The notes beneath the pieces are model-generated. The model searched no databases, had not been told where the DNA came from, and was given only the letters and a program-made list of their open reading frames with translations. A DNA stretch of 64,000 nt from Trichomonas vaginalis G3 (Eukaryota > Parabasalia > Trichomonadida > Trichomonadidae), in the NCBI RefSeq assembly GCF_026262505.1, contig NC_067206.1:310001-374000 (forward strand), written 5' to 3'. Made by a program: the position numbers and the translations under genes. Shown here piece by piece: positions 7,792-16,269 of the stretch. Each line of letters opens with the position of its first letter. Within the stretch, counting starts at the first letter, position 1.

Positions 7792-8770
7792 TCGTCATTT
7801 TCAACTTCTTTAGCATATTCGTCAGGAGTTGTCTTATATTTGTTAGGAACTGTCTTTGAAAGTATACCACCTTGAACTTTGACAAGTTTTGAAACGAGGT
7901 CTGACAATAGTAGTTTTATCTTCTGCTTGCAGTCTGTACATTTTGCCATGTTTGCCTAAAACTTCATAATATCTCTTGTATACTTTCTTCTATTTTACGA
8001 ACACGAATGTGAGTACCTGTCGGGTACTTGTTGTTGTCATAGTCAATAGTATTTTCATATGGGTCGCGTTTAGGTATTTCTATTTTTACTTTGTCACCTT
8101 TCTTAAGTTTGAAGCCTGGCATTCTTTCTTGTTTGTCTCTTTTGGACTAAACTATTAAATATATAGTCTTTCTCTAAGTCAGGGTTGTTTTTCATTTCTT
8201 TCAGGGGAGTGGTTTCCCAAACCTTTTTGTTTACGGTTATTGTAAATATTTAAAACTTGTCTCATCTTTGCCATGGAGAAATGTCTATAATTTGTCGTCA
8301 TATGACATTTCATCTACCTCACCACCTTGTGGTTGGTTTAAGTCTCTTAAGATTTTTATTACAACTGTCAATGACACCAAGAGCAGAATGTTTTGGTCGA
8401 CAATGAAATATTGGTTTACATTTTTTGAACGCAGATAGTTTTTAATATCGTCTGATTTGAAAGAACTTTCACAGTCAGATGTCAGTTTTGTTGGATGGTA
8501 TTTGTCAACGAATATTGTCAAAGCAGTTTTCACATCTAAAATATTTTTGGACTGTAATGGTATGGCTTCACAGTATCTTGTGTTTTGACAACAAATATTA
8601 GCCAGTATGGTGGTCCGTCTTCTCTATACCTCGGAATGTTTTCCAAGATATCCATAAACCAAGCATTTGGTGTTGAACTAAAGATTTTTATCATGAGTGC
8701 TTTTTTTGTTGCCTTTAGAAACATAGGTCCTTGTTTGGATTCGTCATTTTTAATCCTATAAGAAATGGGT
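7788..8770 (-). pseudogene. Retroviral-like integrase of the Polinton (broken)
   Basis: The minus strand shows the blocks of the Polinton rve-type integrase: a core stretch with NAWFMDI followed by PPYWLIFVV, then KLTSDCESSF with a following helix. Towards the C-terminus come PGFKLKKGDKVKIEIPKRDP and a further SH3/chromo-like tail. These enzymes insert the element and make 6-bp duplications, matching the TATATC duplication here. The gene is broken in several places. Confidence 0.7.
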
Positions 8771-8774
8771 TTAT

Positions 8775-9041
8775 TTGGGCGCATTAGCAGGAGTTGCATC
8801 CAGATTTTTGCCCGCAGTGGGAACAATAGCCAGAGGTGCATTTGGAATTGGAAGGAAGATTTTGAGTACATTAGGTATACTTAAAGAGAAAGCACAGCCT
8901 ATTATACAAACTGTACAGAAAGGTTGGGAGGTAGCACGAGATGCAGCAAATCTTATTCCAAATCCTGAAACAAGAGGAAAAGTTCAAGGATGGATGGACA
9001 ATGTAGAAGAGAAGCAGGAAACTACTATAACAAGCAAATGA
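8775..9041 (+). CDS. Second amphipathic virion-like protein, Polinton part
   Basis: About 85 residues beginning with a Gly/Ala-rich amphipathic segment (GALAGVASRFLPAVGTIARG, then AFGIGRKILSTLGIL) and continuing with a helix (AQPIIQTVQKGWEVARDAAN). It is comparable in style to the protein at 4898-5140 and to small capsid-associated lytic proteins. It overlaps the N-terminal end of the converging integrase region. The exact start is unclear. Function inferred only from composition. Confidence 0.45.
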   Translation: MGALAGVASRFLPAVGTIARGAFGIGRKILSTLGILKEKAQPIIQTVQKGWEVARDAANLIPNPETRGKVQGWMDNVEEKQETTITSK

Positions 9042-9182
9042 CTACTATAACCAAGCAGGACACTATATGGACCAAGGTGAAAGATTCTTAACAGAGGATA
9101 TAACCATGCACAACAGTGGGTAAACAACAACCAACCGCAACCGCCTCAACGTGGGGAATGTAAAGTTTTTTACTGAGATGAA

Positions 9183-9341
9183 ATGAACAATACAGCTTTG
9201 AGACAAATGGGTTCAAGATGGATTTGTCGACTTCCAGCAGTTACACAACCAGTGTTTGTCAAGTTCTTCCTATACCTCAGGAAGTTTAGACCGACCGACT
9301 TAAAAAACCTAAACAACCAGTTTGAAAACAAACCAAACTAA
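9183..9341 (+). CDS. Small basic 52-residue frame, Polinton part
   Basis: An ATG directly after TTTTTACTGAGATGAA opens 52 codons (MNNTALRQMGSRWICRLPAV and a basic FRPTDLKNLN tail). The identical leader is repeated before an ATG at 9360, which supports both as real starts of small genes. Function unknown. Confidence 0.35.
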   Translation: MNNTALRQMGSRWICRLPAVTQPVFVKFFLYLRKFRPTDLKNLNNQFENKPN

Positions 9342-9359
9342 AATTTTTACTGAGATGAA

Positions 9360-9653
9360 ATGACCGAAGAAGTTGAAACGGTAGATTGACACCACAAACA
9401 AAAAAGTTCAGAACCATTGTCAAAACCTGTCAAAGAACTTACAGATGAAGAGAAAAATTCAATAATAGAAGGTGCCAGGTCTGGAAATACAAACCCTAAC
9501 TATAAAGTCACTTTTCATAGAAATGGAACGGCTAGTATCTCAAAAAAGAAACAGACTCTCACAAATAAAATATTGAAGTCTGAAGGAGCTTTCGAGACAA
9601 CAGATGGAAGGTATTCTTCACTGACCAACAGTTCATATAGAACATCTCATTGA
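9360..9653 (+). pseudogene. Unknown small Polinton gene (uncertain, probably broken)
   Basis: Follows a second copy of the TTTTTACTGAGATGAA leader. The readable part contains PVKELTDEEKNSIIEGARSG and YKVTFHRNGTASISKKKQTL, a charged, helix-then-strand sequence of unknown family. It looks broken near its start. Confidence 0.35.
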
Positions 9654-9717
9654 CTTAGAGTCAAAATATTCTAAACTTTACAACAAACACAAAAAGTTGA
9701 AAGGAAAACAAAAACAA

Positions 9718-9942
9718 ATGGCATATGATATTTATGAAGATGTTGACGACACAACTGTTCCTGCAAGTGAAGTAAAGTCAGAGGAACCGAAAAGTGACGA
9801 AAAACCGATAGAAGAAGAAAAACCAAAAACTGAAGATAAACCAAAACCAAAGTTTAGTTTCCAAACTAAACCAAGTCAACCTTCATTAGCTGGTATGGGT
9901 TGGCGTCAAAGACTTATGGTAGCTGGTGGTTATGTTAAGTAA
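9718..9942 (+). CDS. Acidic Pro/Lys/Glu-rich Polinton protein
   Basis: From the ATG at 9718, MAYDIYEDVDDTTVPASEVK leads into PKSDEKPIEEEKPKTEDKPK repeats and a C-terminal basic/aromatic end (GMGWRQRLMVAGGYVK). Disordered, acidic, with a conserved-looking C-terminal anchor. It may be a virion linker or scaffold; no family recognised. Confidence 0.4.
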   Translation: MAYDIYEDVDDTTVPASEVKSEEPKSDEKPIEEEKPKTEDKPKPKFSFQTKPSQPSLAGMGWRQRLMVAGGYVK

Positions 9943-9953
9943 AGGAAAAATAT

Positions 9954-10700
9954 ATTTTTTTATTTTTATTTGAAATGTACGCTGAGTTTGTTGGAGAAGA
10001 CCGTTGGGAAACTTGTTTGTTAGATGAGAAATATGAAATGGCATACCATTTAAAAACAAAACATTTTTTTAAAAAAACATTTTTTTATTTTATTTGAAAT
10101 GTACGCTGAGTTTGTTGGAGAAGACCGTTGGGAAACTTGTTTGTTAGATGAGAAATATGAAATTCACTGTTGTGAGTCATTTGAAGTCAGAAACAAAAAG
10201 ACAAAAAGAGTTTTAAGCGAATGGGAGCAAAATGACGGATATGCTAGATGAGGATTGGTGGAAAACACTATCTTAAAAACATGTTGTCATTGCAACTCAT
10301 TTTTACCAAACCCTAACAATTATACCTTTTGTAGACCATATAAACCGTATAAGAAACGACAATAGACTTGAAAACTTACGTTGGGTCACTTGTTCTGAAA
10401 ACAATAAGAACAAAAGCAAATTTAGAGATATTGTATTCGAATTTGTCGACGAACTAGAAGATGAAGCAATTGAAATTACAGACTATGGTAAGCATACGTT
10501 TGAGTTTTACTACTATAGCGAAGAACAGGACTCTTTCTACTTTTATACCGGCGCGTAAACATTAGGAAATTACAAGTATGTTTTACTAAGGAAGGCTGTG
10601 CTTATGTAAACGCTAGAGATACAGATGGAAAATACATTAGACTATATCTTAACAAATTCAAGAAGCTCATATGGCATACCATTTTAAAACATTTATTTTA
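9954..10700 (+). pseudogene. HNH endonuclease gene, second copy plus 5' fragment (broken)
   Basis: This stretch repeats the HNH gene at 18539-19123 in the opposite orientation, with near-identical sequence. A fragment of about 90 bases holding just the leader and gene start (9954-10048) precedes a longer copy (10098-10690). Both the fragment and the longer copy end near TGGCATACCATTT, as does the copy at 18539, so the cassette seems to have a defined border. The copy is broken. It shows that the HNH cassette has moved or been copied inside the element. Confidence 0.75.
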
Positions 10701-10710
10701 AAACAGTATA

Positions 10711-10720
10711 TTTTTACATA
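10711..10720 (+). promoter_or_regulatory. Late-type leader motif TTTTTACATA
   Basis: Same ten bases and same spacing to the ATG (10727) as at 4881-4890. Confidence 0.5.
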
Positions 10721-10726
10721 TATTAA

Positions 10727-11586
10727 ATGTTTCAGGTTGAAAAACAAAGAACAAAAGCAGCAGATACAAAACCGTTAGACTATATCTTCACAAACGCCGG
10801 TATGACTATTTCGAGTGAAGAAATTTCATCCGTGCTTACAGGTTTGTATCCAATTCGTTGGCTTCAAAGTCCTTCAGATGCAAAGGCAATAGGATTTAGA
10901 AGAGTTTTGTTTTCAAAAAGAACTAACGCATTTATGTTCGCAGTATATTTTCATGGGCGGTATAGAGGTCATGATGGTCTACTAGACAAATTTGACGAAA
11001 TGAGAATCTTTACGGTTCGTTCAGACGGAAAGTCTCTGAGAAGACTCTAAATGACTTTCAAACTCAAATAAACAAATATTATTGGGAATTTCAAGAAAAA
11101 TACGACTCTTTACTAAATGGAACATACTATCTGAAACTAGAATATGACAAGATGAACTCCACAGTTTCATTTCAAAGGATTGAAAATAACCCTCCAAGAG
11201 ATACACAGTTTTTATTTTGGCAAGTAGACAAACGTTCTTGGGCACAATTTCTTCGGTTACTAAACCAGAACGAACCATTACCACCTGACGGTCCGTTCTG
11301 GTTTATACGCCCACCAACAGATTTGACAGTTTATAGAAACGTGTTCGACCCTCAAAATGTTATGTGTCATGCAAGTTTCAGTTCAAGCAACAACAGTTTT
11401 CTATGTATTGGTAAGGACTTTTATGACTTTGCTTCTAAATTCTACGAACCACCTAGTAACAGTTTCTCTGACTTTCAAGTTTGGTTCACAACAAACGGTG
11501 TGCAGCATATTATTCCATTGTACTACGACTTTTATCTCGAATTGTCTTTCATATATAACTACGGAGAAGTGCTGAAAAAGTATTGA
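10727..11586 (+). pseudogene. Duplicated Polinton gene, copy B (broken)
   Basis: Related along its length to 5143-5990 but in the opposite orientation. The first part carries TKPLDYIFTNAG and SDAKAIGFRR, and the second carries NNSFLCIGKDFYD, FYEPPSNSFSDFQVWFTT and YLELSFIYNYGE. The sequences have diverged well beyond the HNH copies, so this is an older duplication or two distinct subunits. Aromatic, beta-rich composition fits a virion protein. It looks broken between the two parts. Function unknown. Confidence 0.6.
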
Positions 11587-11662
11587 AAAATATATTTTAG
11601 GGTAGAAGGGTATATCTACCCCGTTTTCTACCCTCTTTTCTACCCTCTTGAATTTTCATGAA
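11587..11662. repeat. Polinton-wide 75-bp repeat
   Basis: A single copy directly behind the stop codon of the gene ending at 11586, in the same form as in the terminal repeats. Its position after a gene and its ability to fold fit a role in 3'-end formation, which is inference. Confidence 0.8.
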
Positions 11663-11765
11663 TTTCCTTAAGACAGAAAAAAATATATTTTAGTTTTATT
11701 TTTTTTAAGTTTGGTCATCCTTCACTGTATGACAAATATACTATATTTTACTTAAAAATATGTAA
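11663..11765. other. AT-rich spacer inside the Polinton
   Basis: About 100 bases between the 75-bp repeat and the tRNA-like sequence; no gene seen. Confidence 0.4.
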
Positions 11766-11840
11766 GCGGCTCATAGCTCAGTGGTATGGGCTACCTCGCT
11801 ACAGACGTCGAAGACCTCGGTTCAAATCTCGATTCGCGCA
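11766..11840 (+). tRNA. tRNA-like sequence with intact A and B boxes
   Basis: TAGCTCAGTGGTATGGGC matches a D-arm/A box (GCTC pairs GGGC) and GGTTCAAATC matches a T-arm/B box, with a 5-base variable region between. A run of six T follows at 11843-11848, as after a polymerase III gene. The anticodon loop would read CTACAGA (anticodon ACA). Anticodon, T and acceptor stems pair poorly, so it is more likely a tRNA relic or tRNA-derived promoter than a working tRNA. It lies inside the Polinton, between the duplicated gene and the minisatellite hairpin. Confidence 0.45.
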
Positions 11841-11875
11841 GGTTTTTTCCTTTTATGCAGTGAAATTTCATGTAC

Positions 11876-12000
11876 ATAGGTTACTTTGGTGTTAGACCCT
11901 AGTGAAGAAAATAGAACGATATAAGTTTACATTTGTAAGGTTACTTTGGTGTTAGACCCTAGTGAAGAAAATAGAACGATAGGAGTTTACATTTGTAAAG
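11876..12000. repeat. Tandem pair of about 60 bp
   Basis: Two nearly identical units starting AGGTTACTTTGGTGTTAGAC and ending CAT TTG TAA follow each other directly. Function unknown; no frame is conserved. Confidence 0.75.
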
Positions 12001-12290
12001 TTGGACGATAAAAATCTCTGCTACTAGCAGTACTGCTACTGTCAGTAAAAGTACTGCTACTGTCAGTAAAAGTACTGCTACTGTCAGAAAAAGTACTGCT
12101 ACTGTCAGTAAAAGTACTGCTAGTTGCAGTAAAAGTACTGCTAGTTGCAGTAAAAAGGAAAATTTGAGAGGGTTTTCGACGATAAAGTACTGCTACTGTC
12201 AGAAAAAGTACTGCTACTGTCAGTAAAAGTACTGCTACTGTCAGTAGCAGTACTGCTAGGAGCAGAGATTTTTATCGTTGTGGTCCGACG
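12001..12290. repeat. Hairpin-flanked AGTACTGCTACTGTC minisatellite
   Basis: The flanks CGATAAAAATCTCTGCTACT and AGCAGAGATTTTTATCG are inverted copies of each other. Between them lie about ten units of roughly 21 bases built on AAAAGTACTGCTACTGTCAG, and the AGTACT core and AGCAGTACTGCT are self-complementary. The whole 290-bp block can form one large arm with many small ones. It sits just upstream of the first KilA-N gene, so a replication-origin or regulatory role is possible; this is inference. Confidence 0.75.
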
Positions 12291-12345
12291 GTTAAGCCAC
12301 AAACGAATGTCCGACGGTTAAGCCAAAAATATTTTTTATTTTTAT

Positions 12346-12355
12346 TGTAAGAACA
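12346..12355 (+). promoter_or_regulatory. Early-type leader motif TGTAAGAACA
   Basis: Preceded by ATATTTTTTATTTTTAT and followed by the ATG at 12358. The same motif precedes the next three genes with near-identical spacing. Confidence 0.65.
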
Positions 12356-12357
12356 GT

Positions 12358-13020
12358 ATGACAGTCGAAGCAAAAACGTTCACGAACAAATCTAATGGCG
12401 AAACATTCACAAAAGGCACTTACAACGGTATTGAAGTCTTACGTAGAGACAAGGATGGTTATATAAATGTAACAAATATGTGTCAGCAGTTTAGGAAAGA
12501 CTTTAGAAAGTTGTTGGAAAATAAGTCCTGGGAAGAGTATTATACGGCATTTTGTGAAGAATATACCAACCGCCGGAATTCCGACGGTTGCTTTTTATAC
12601 AAGGTTCATGCAGGAATTCCGGATGAAATCAAACAGGTTAGAGGAATGTATGTAGACCCAAGACTCGTAAACTATATTGCAATGTGGGCTTCTCCAAAAT
12701 ATTGTATAGCAGTTGGAAAAATTATGGACTCCATAGACAAGAAAGTTCATGAGAAGTTAGATGAAGAAGAACTTGAAGATACAGTAGAGAATGCAAAACC
12801 TTTGTTTGAAGAAGAAGTTAGAAAAATGCATGAAAAACAAATAGAACATGAACGTGAGATATGTTCTGGTTATAGAGATTCTCCATACGAACTAGACCAA
12901 TGGGAACAAGAAGATTTAAAGAGAGAATTTAGAGAATATGAACTCGCTAAGATAACATTAGAAGCTGCAGAAAAGAAGTTAAAAGTTTGGGGTCGTTTTG
13001 TACAAAAATATTGTGAGTAA
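12358..13020 (+). CDS. KilA-N domain protein, Polinton part
   Basis: A 220-residue protein. Residues 22-150 match the KilA-N DNA-binding domain of large DNA viruses and phages: YNGIEVLRRDKDGYINVTNM, a FRKLLENKSWEEYY helix, and the closing PRLVNYIAMWASPKYCIAVG block. A long charged helix follows (150-215). KilA-N proteins bind DNA and usually regulate or modify the host or replication. It begins a block of four co-directed genes with the same leader, and its WASPKY block is shared with the gene at 15430. Confidence 0.85.
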   Translation: MTVEAKTFTNKSNGETFTKGTYNGIEVLRRDKDGYINVTNMCQQFRKDFRKLLENKSWEEYYTAFCEEYTNRRNSDGCFLYKVHAGIPDEIKQVRGMYVDPRLVNYIAMWASPKYCIAVGKIMDSIDKKVHEKLDEEELEDTVENAKPLFEEEVRKMHEKQIEHEREICSGYRDSPYELDQWEQEDLKREFREYELAKITLEAAEKKLKVWGRFVQKYCE

Positions 13021-13041
13021 ATGAACCATTTTTTTTCGACA

Positions 13042-13115
13042 AAAATATATTTTAGGGTAGAAGGGTATATCTACCCCGTTTTCTACCCTCTTTTCTACCC
13101 TCGTAGAAAACACAC
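13042..13115. repeat. Polinton-wide 75-bp repeat
   Basis: A copy 20 bases behind the KilA-N stop codon. It is followed by a CAACCCGCCGTTTTCCGCGG GC-rich hairpin (about 13144-13166), then a TTTTGAGGTCGAGCCATTTT segment. The position after the stop again suggests 3'-end formation. Confidence 0.75.
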
Positions 13116-13300
13116 AAAACTCTTGAATTTTGTATAAAAAAAGCAACCCGCCGTTTTCCGCGGGTTGGTATATTCTTCACAAAATGCTTGTTTTGAGGTC
13201 GAGCCATTTTTGGCTCCACCGTATTTTTAAACCAAACTCGTTCATTTTGTGCTGAAATAAAATAAAGGTAGTCCCACCAAAAAATATTTTTTATTTTTAT

Positions 13301-13310
13301 TGTAAGAACA
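13301..13310 (+). promoter_or_regulatory. Early-type leader motif TGTAAGAACA
   Basis: The last base of the motif is the first base of the ATG at 13310. The preceding AATATTTTTTATTTTTAT is identical to that at 12329-12345. Confidence 0.65.
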
Positions 13311-14224
13311 TGTTAGCAACAACAGCACCAAACTCGTTAGTCATGAACCCAACTTCAATGTTAGTAGAGATGAAAAGCTTCATTCCTTCTTCATATACTT
13401 TCGAAACAGAAATCCAGAAGATAAAGCAGGAACTTCTCCAAGGAGATTTAGACTGTAGTGCAAAAGATGAAACAAATGAACAGTATCTTTATGAAATGCA
13501 GGATATTATTGACCATCTACCTAAACTTCCTGAAATCCAACAACAAAAGCTCACTATTCCAGAATTCGATGAAATTGAAGTCAGACTGACTGACTCAGTT
13601 GAAATAAAGAAGTTCATACGTAATGTAAACTATGAGTTTCTTGGATTTCATTACAACCACAAAGTCATGGACAAAGATTGCGATATGGTATATAAGAACA
13701 TCTCTGACATATACAAATCTGGGGAGTTTAAGACCTACGACAACTTTGTTTCGTTAGTTGCTGAATGTGTATGGCAGATAAGAGATAAAGATAGAAGAGG
13801 TAAGATATGGAATGAACAGATAAAACCCGCAACTTTTGAGTTAAAGAGAGCAATTGACGCCTTAGTCATACTAGCAGGTAAGGTTTCAGAATATAACGCA
13901 AAAATGAACCCACAATGTTCTAAATGTAAAGCAGCAATGAGGAAATATAACTACTCCGTCAAAGAGATAGAACGTATGCGAAACGACTATGCTGACTTAA
14001 AGAGGGAGGCAGAGAAACCAGCAGAAGATAAAATGGACATGTTGACATTTCTAAACAAAAACTATCCAACAGCTGACGATTTCCTTCTTTCAGATGTCAA
14101 GAAGAAATATAAAGAAACTTTCGGCATTGTGAAAACATTCGATATCCTTCGTGAAGAAATAGAAGCTACAAAACTGTTTAGAATTTCACGAATTCACAAT
14201 GTTTACCATGTAAAACGCTTATAA
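13310..14224 (+). CDS. Unknown helical 304-residue Polinton protein
   Basis: The second gene of the early-type block. It is mostly charged helix, with a Cys pair and coiled-coil stretch (NPQCSKCKAAMRKYNYSVKE, about residues 201-220) and a DMLTFLNKNYPTADDFLLSD segment near the end. The CxxC is not enough for a zinc site alone. No domain is recognised; by position and leader it is expected to be expressed with the KilA-N genes and may act in regulation or replication. Confidence 0.6.
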   Translation: MLATTAPNSLVMNPTSMLVEMKSFIPSSYTFETEIQKIKQELLQGDLDCSAKDETNEQYLYEMQDIIDHLPKLPEIQQQKLTIPEFDEIEVRLTDSVEIKKFIRNVNYEFLGFHYNHKVMDKDCDMVYKNISDIYKSGEFKTYDNFVSLVAECVWQIRDKDRRGKIWNEQIKPATFELKRAIDALVILAGKVSEYNAKMNPQCSKCKAAMRKYNYSVKEIERMRNDYADLKREAEKPAEDKMDMLTFLNKNYPTADDFLLSDVKKKYKETFGIVKTFDILREEIEATKLFRISRIHNVYHVKRL

Positions 14225-14230
14225 AATAAC

Positions 14231-14290
14231 TGGGGTAGAAATGAGGGTAGAAAACGGGGTAGATATACCCTTCTACCCTAAAATATATTT
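14231..14290. repeat. Polinton-wide 75-bp repeat, inverted copy
   Basis: An inverted copy directly behind the gene ending at 14224. About 175 bases further on (14395-14470) the gene end and this repeat occur again, including the TTTACCATGTAAAACG segment, so the unit was duplicated locally. Confidence 0.8.
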
Positions 14291-14373
14291 TTATTGAATT
14301 CTGAGTAAAATTCTGAGTAAAATATATTTTAGGGCTTGTGTCAAACCGTTGAGTTTTCACAAAATTTAAAAAA

Positions 14374-14470
14374 TAACGTTTACCATGTAAAACGTTTATA
14401 AAATAACTGGGGTAGAAATGAGGGTAGAAAACGGGGTAGATATACCCTTCTACCCTAAAATATATTTTTG
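14374..14470. repeat. Local duplication of gene end plus 75-bp repeat
   Basis: Repeats the last about 25 bases of the gene at 13310-14224 and the following GGGGTAGAAATGAGGGTAGA repeat. A single minisatellite unit (ACGAAGAAGTCTTGACAAAA) follows at about 14489. Confidence 0.75.
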
Positions 14471-14715
14471 TCTGATTTACGCTCATTACGAAGAAGTCTT
14501 GACAAAACATTTACGAAGAAGTATATTTCCTGTGTTGTTGTCAAAATGTCATGTTGTCACACTTTTTCAGAGAAGTTCATTTAACCGAGTGACCTGGTCG
14601 CCTAAAATATATTTTATTGAATTCTGAGTAAAATGACCAAATTTCATGAATTTCCTTAAGATAGAAAAAATAAAATTAACGCTAGTTTTTTTAAAATATT
14701 TTTTTTTATTTTGTA

Positions 14716-14725
14716 TGTAAGAACA
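14716..14725 (+). promoter_or_regulatory. Early-type leader motif TGTAAGAACA
   Basis: After a TTTTTTTTTATTTTGTA tract, 4 bases before the ATG at 14730. Confidence 0.65.
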
Positions 14726-14729
14726 GGAA

Positions 14730-15341
14730 ATGTTAAACATTGAGTTTGAAACAGTTAAAAAGATAGACAATAACACTAAATTGGTTAGAATTGGTGATTT
14801 AAACGTAAGATACTCAAAGAAATACAACAAAATTTCTTTGTCAGACATTATATCTCCATCTGGAAAGAAAACAAACGACTGGGTTAAAAATGCTTCATCT
14901 CAGAAAATTTTGACAAGAAATCCTGAGCTTATGATATCGGTAAGATTTCATGGAACTACAGCATATCTTATAGACAAAAGTCTTATACCAGTAGTTTTGT
15001 TCTGGTTAGACCCAGTTGTTGGATATAATTTCATAACATATGGTTCATTCGATACGGAACGTTGCAGTGAAGGCTTACTTTACATCGTTCAGAAACCGAA
15101 AGACTTCAATACAAAGAGATATAAGATAGGAAGAACATTTAATATAACTAAAAGATATGACTCTACAGTCAATAGAGTTAAGGTTGTGTTTGTTAACGAT
15201 ATGAGAGCTGCAGAAACAGAACTGCTTGAAAAGTTTGAGAAAATGTATGGTGCTCCCATAAAAGGTAAAGAAACGTTTGAAGTAGATGAGATAGAGAAAG
15301 CTATAAAATTATTTGACGAAGTTGCTGAAAAATACATGTAA
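14730..15341 (+). CDS. KilA-N-like protein with GIY-YIG/T5orf172-type end, Polinton part
   Basis: A 203-residue protein. The N-terminal part (about 15-95) follows a KilA-N-type plan with RYSKKYNKISLSDIISPSGK, a WVKNASSQKIL helix and SVRFHGTTAYLIDKSLIPVV. The C-terminal part has LLYIVQKPKDFNTKRYKIGR, then FNITKRYDS and an AAETELLEKF helix. These follow the GIY-YIG-like T5orf172/MUG113 pattern (Tyr-Ile, then K-IGR, then a Glu helix), a nuclease fold often fused to KilA-N in large DNA viruses. It is the third gene of the early-type block. Confidence 0.7.
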   Translation: MLNIEFETVKKIDNNTKLVRIGDLNVRYSKKYNKISLSDIISPSGKKTNDWVKNASSQKILTRNPELMISVRFHGTTAYLIDKSLIPVVLFWLDPVVGYNFITYGSFDTERCSEGLLYIVQKPKDFNTKRYKIGRTFNITKRYDSTVNRVKVVFVNDMRAAETELLEKFEKMYGAPIKGKETFEVDEIEKAIKLFDEVAEKYM

Positions 15342-15416
15342 AGCGTTTATTTTTGGTCTTTTATACAAGATAGAAAATAACGCTAATTTTATTTTTTTTT
15401 ATTTTTTTATTTTGTC

Positions 15417-15426
15417 TGTAAGAACA
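15417..15426 (+). promoter_or_regulatory. Early-type leader motif TGTAAGAACA
   Basis: After a long T-rich tract, 3 bases before the ATG at 15430. Fourth occurrence in the block. Confidence 0.65.
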
Positions 15427-15429
15427 GAT

Positions 15430-16269
15430 ATGTCAACAACAGAGAACACAACAACAGTTATAGTCCATGAAGCTATAAATGAAGAATACGAGTACATACA
15501 GTTTAACAAACAACTCCGTCTCATTCGTTCGGTCAAAGACGATATGTACCAAATGCAAAGTATTTTGACAGCATGTTTTGCTCCAGATACTAAGCTTCCT
15601 AAAGACTGGTTTAGGAACCAAAGCACACAAGAACTTTTGAGCGAAGCACAGCGAGACATACTTTTTTCTGAAAACAGTGAAGAACAGCGAGTAGGGAAGA
15701 AACCCCAGTCGCCAAAACTCTATGAAAATCGTGAAAAATTGCCAAATGGTTTGAGAGGATATTATGTACATAGACTTCTTGTAAATGCTGTAGCAATGTG
15801 GGCTTCGCCTCGTTATGCTTGGTATGTTTGTAAACTTCTTGACGAAATTCATAGACAAGAACGTGAAGAGCTAGAGAACAAGCTTGAAGCAAAAGACAAA
15901 AACATACAGAAAAGAATACCACGTTCGGTACCAAAAGGAAAGGAAAAGAACTATAAGTATATGATTTATACTGAAGAGATGGAAAATGAAGAAGACAGAG
16001 ATATGGTTATGTTGCATTTAGTCAGAAGAAACAACAAAAGCTTTTACGACCTTGCTAAGATTTACAAATCTGACAGAAATTGGTTCTATCGCGAAAACTT
16101 ACCGATTTCAATGACCCCAAATGAAGATGTGAAACAAATAGTTCAAGATACTTTACCTCAAACACACTATGATATGAAAGGTTGTACAATTCTTACCTTC
16201 AAAGAAGATTTGCCATTGTTAAAGGAAAAAATAACAGAGTATTTTGACAACTTCAAACAAGTAGAGTAA
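15430..16269 (+). CDS. KilA-N-like protein, second copy in the Polinton
   Basis: A 279-residue protein from the ATG at 15430, which follows the conserved leader; an earlier in-frame extension reads through the previous spacer and is not used. It shares the RGYYVHRLLVNAVAMWASPR block with the KilA-N gene at 12358 (R..YVDPRLVNYIAMWASPK), so the two are paralogues. The N-terminal half has diverged. A second domain follows (about 175-279) with MVMLHLVRRNNKSFYDLAKI and NWFYRENLPI. Likely a DNA-binding regulator; last gene of the early-type block. Confidence 0.65.
   Translation: MSTTENTTTVIVHEAINEEYEYIQFNKQLRLIRSVKDDMYQMQSILTACFAPDTKLPKDWFRNQSTQELLSEAQRDILFSENSEEQRVGKKPQSPKLYENREKLPNGLRGYYVHRLLVNAVAMWASPRYAWYVCKLLDEIHRQEREELENKLEAKDKNIQKRIPRSVPKGKEKNYKYMIYTEEMENEEDRDMVMLHLVRRNNKSFYDLAKIYKSDRNWFYRENLPISMTPNEDVKQIVQDTLPQTHYDMKGCTILTFKEDLPLLKEKITEYFDNFKQVE

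Noticed and set aside
13310-14224. Zinc-finger assignment for the CSKC motif in the Polinton protein
   Set aside because: Only one CxxC pair is seen with no second pair of Cys/His at a fitting distance.
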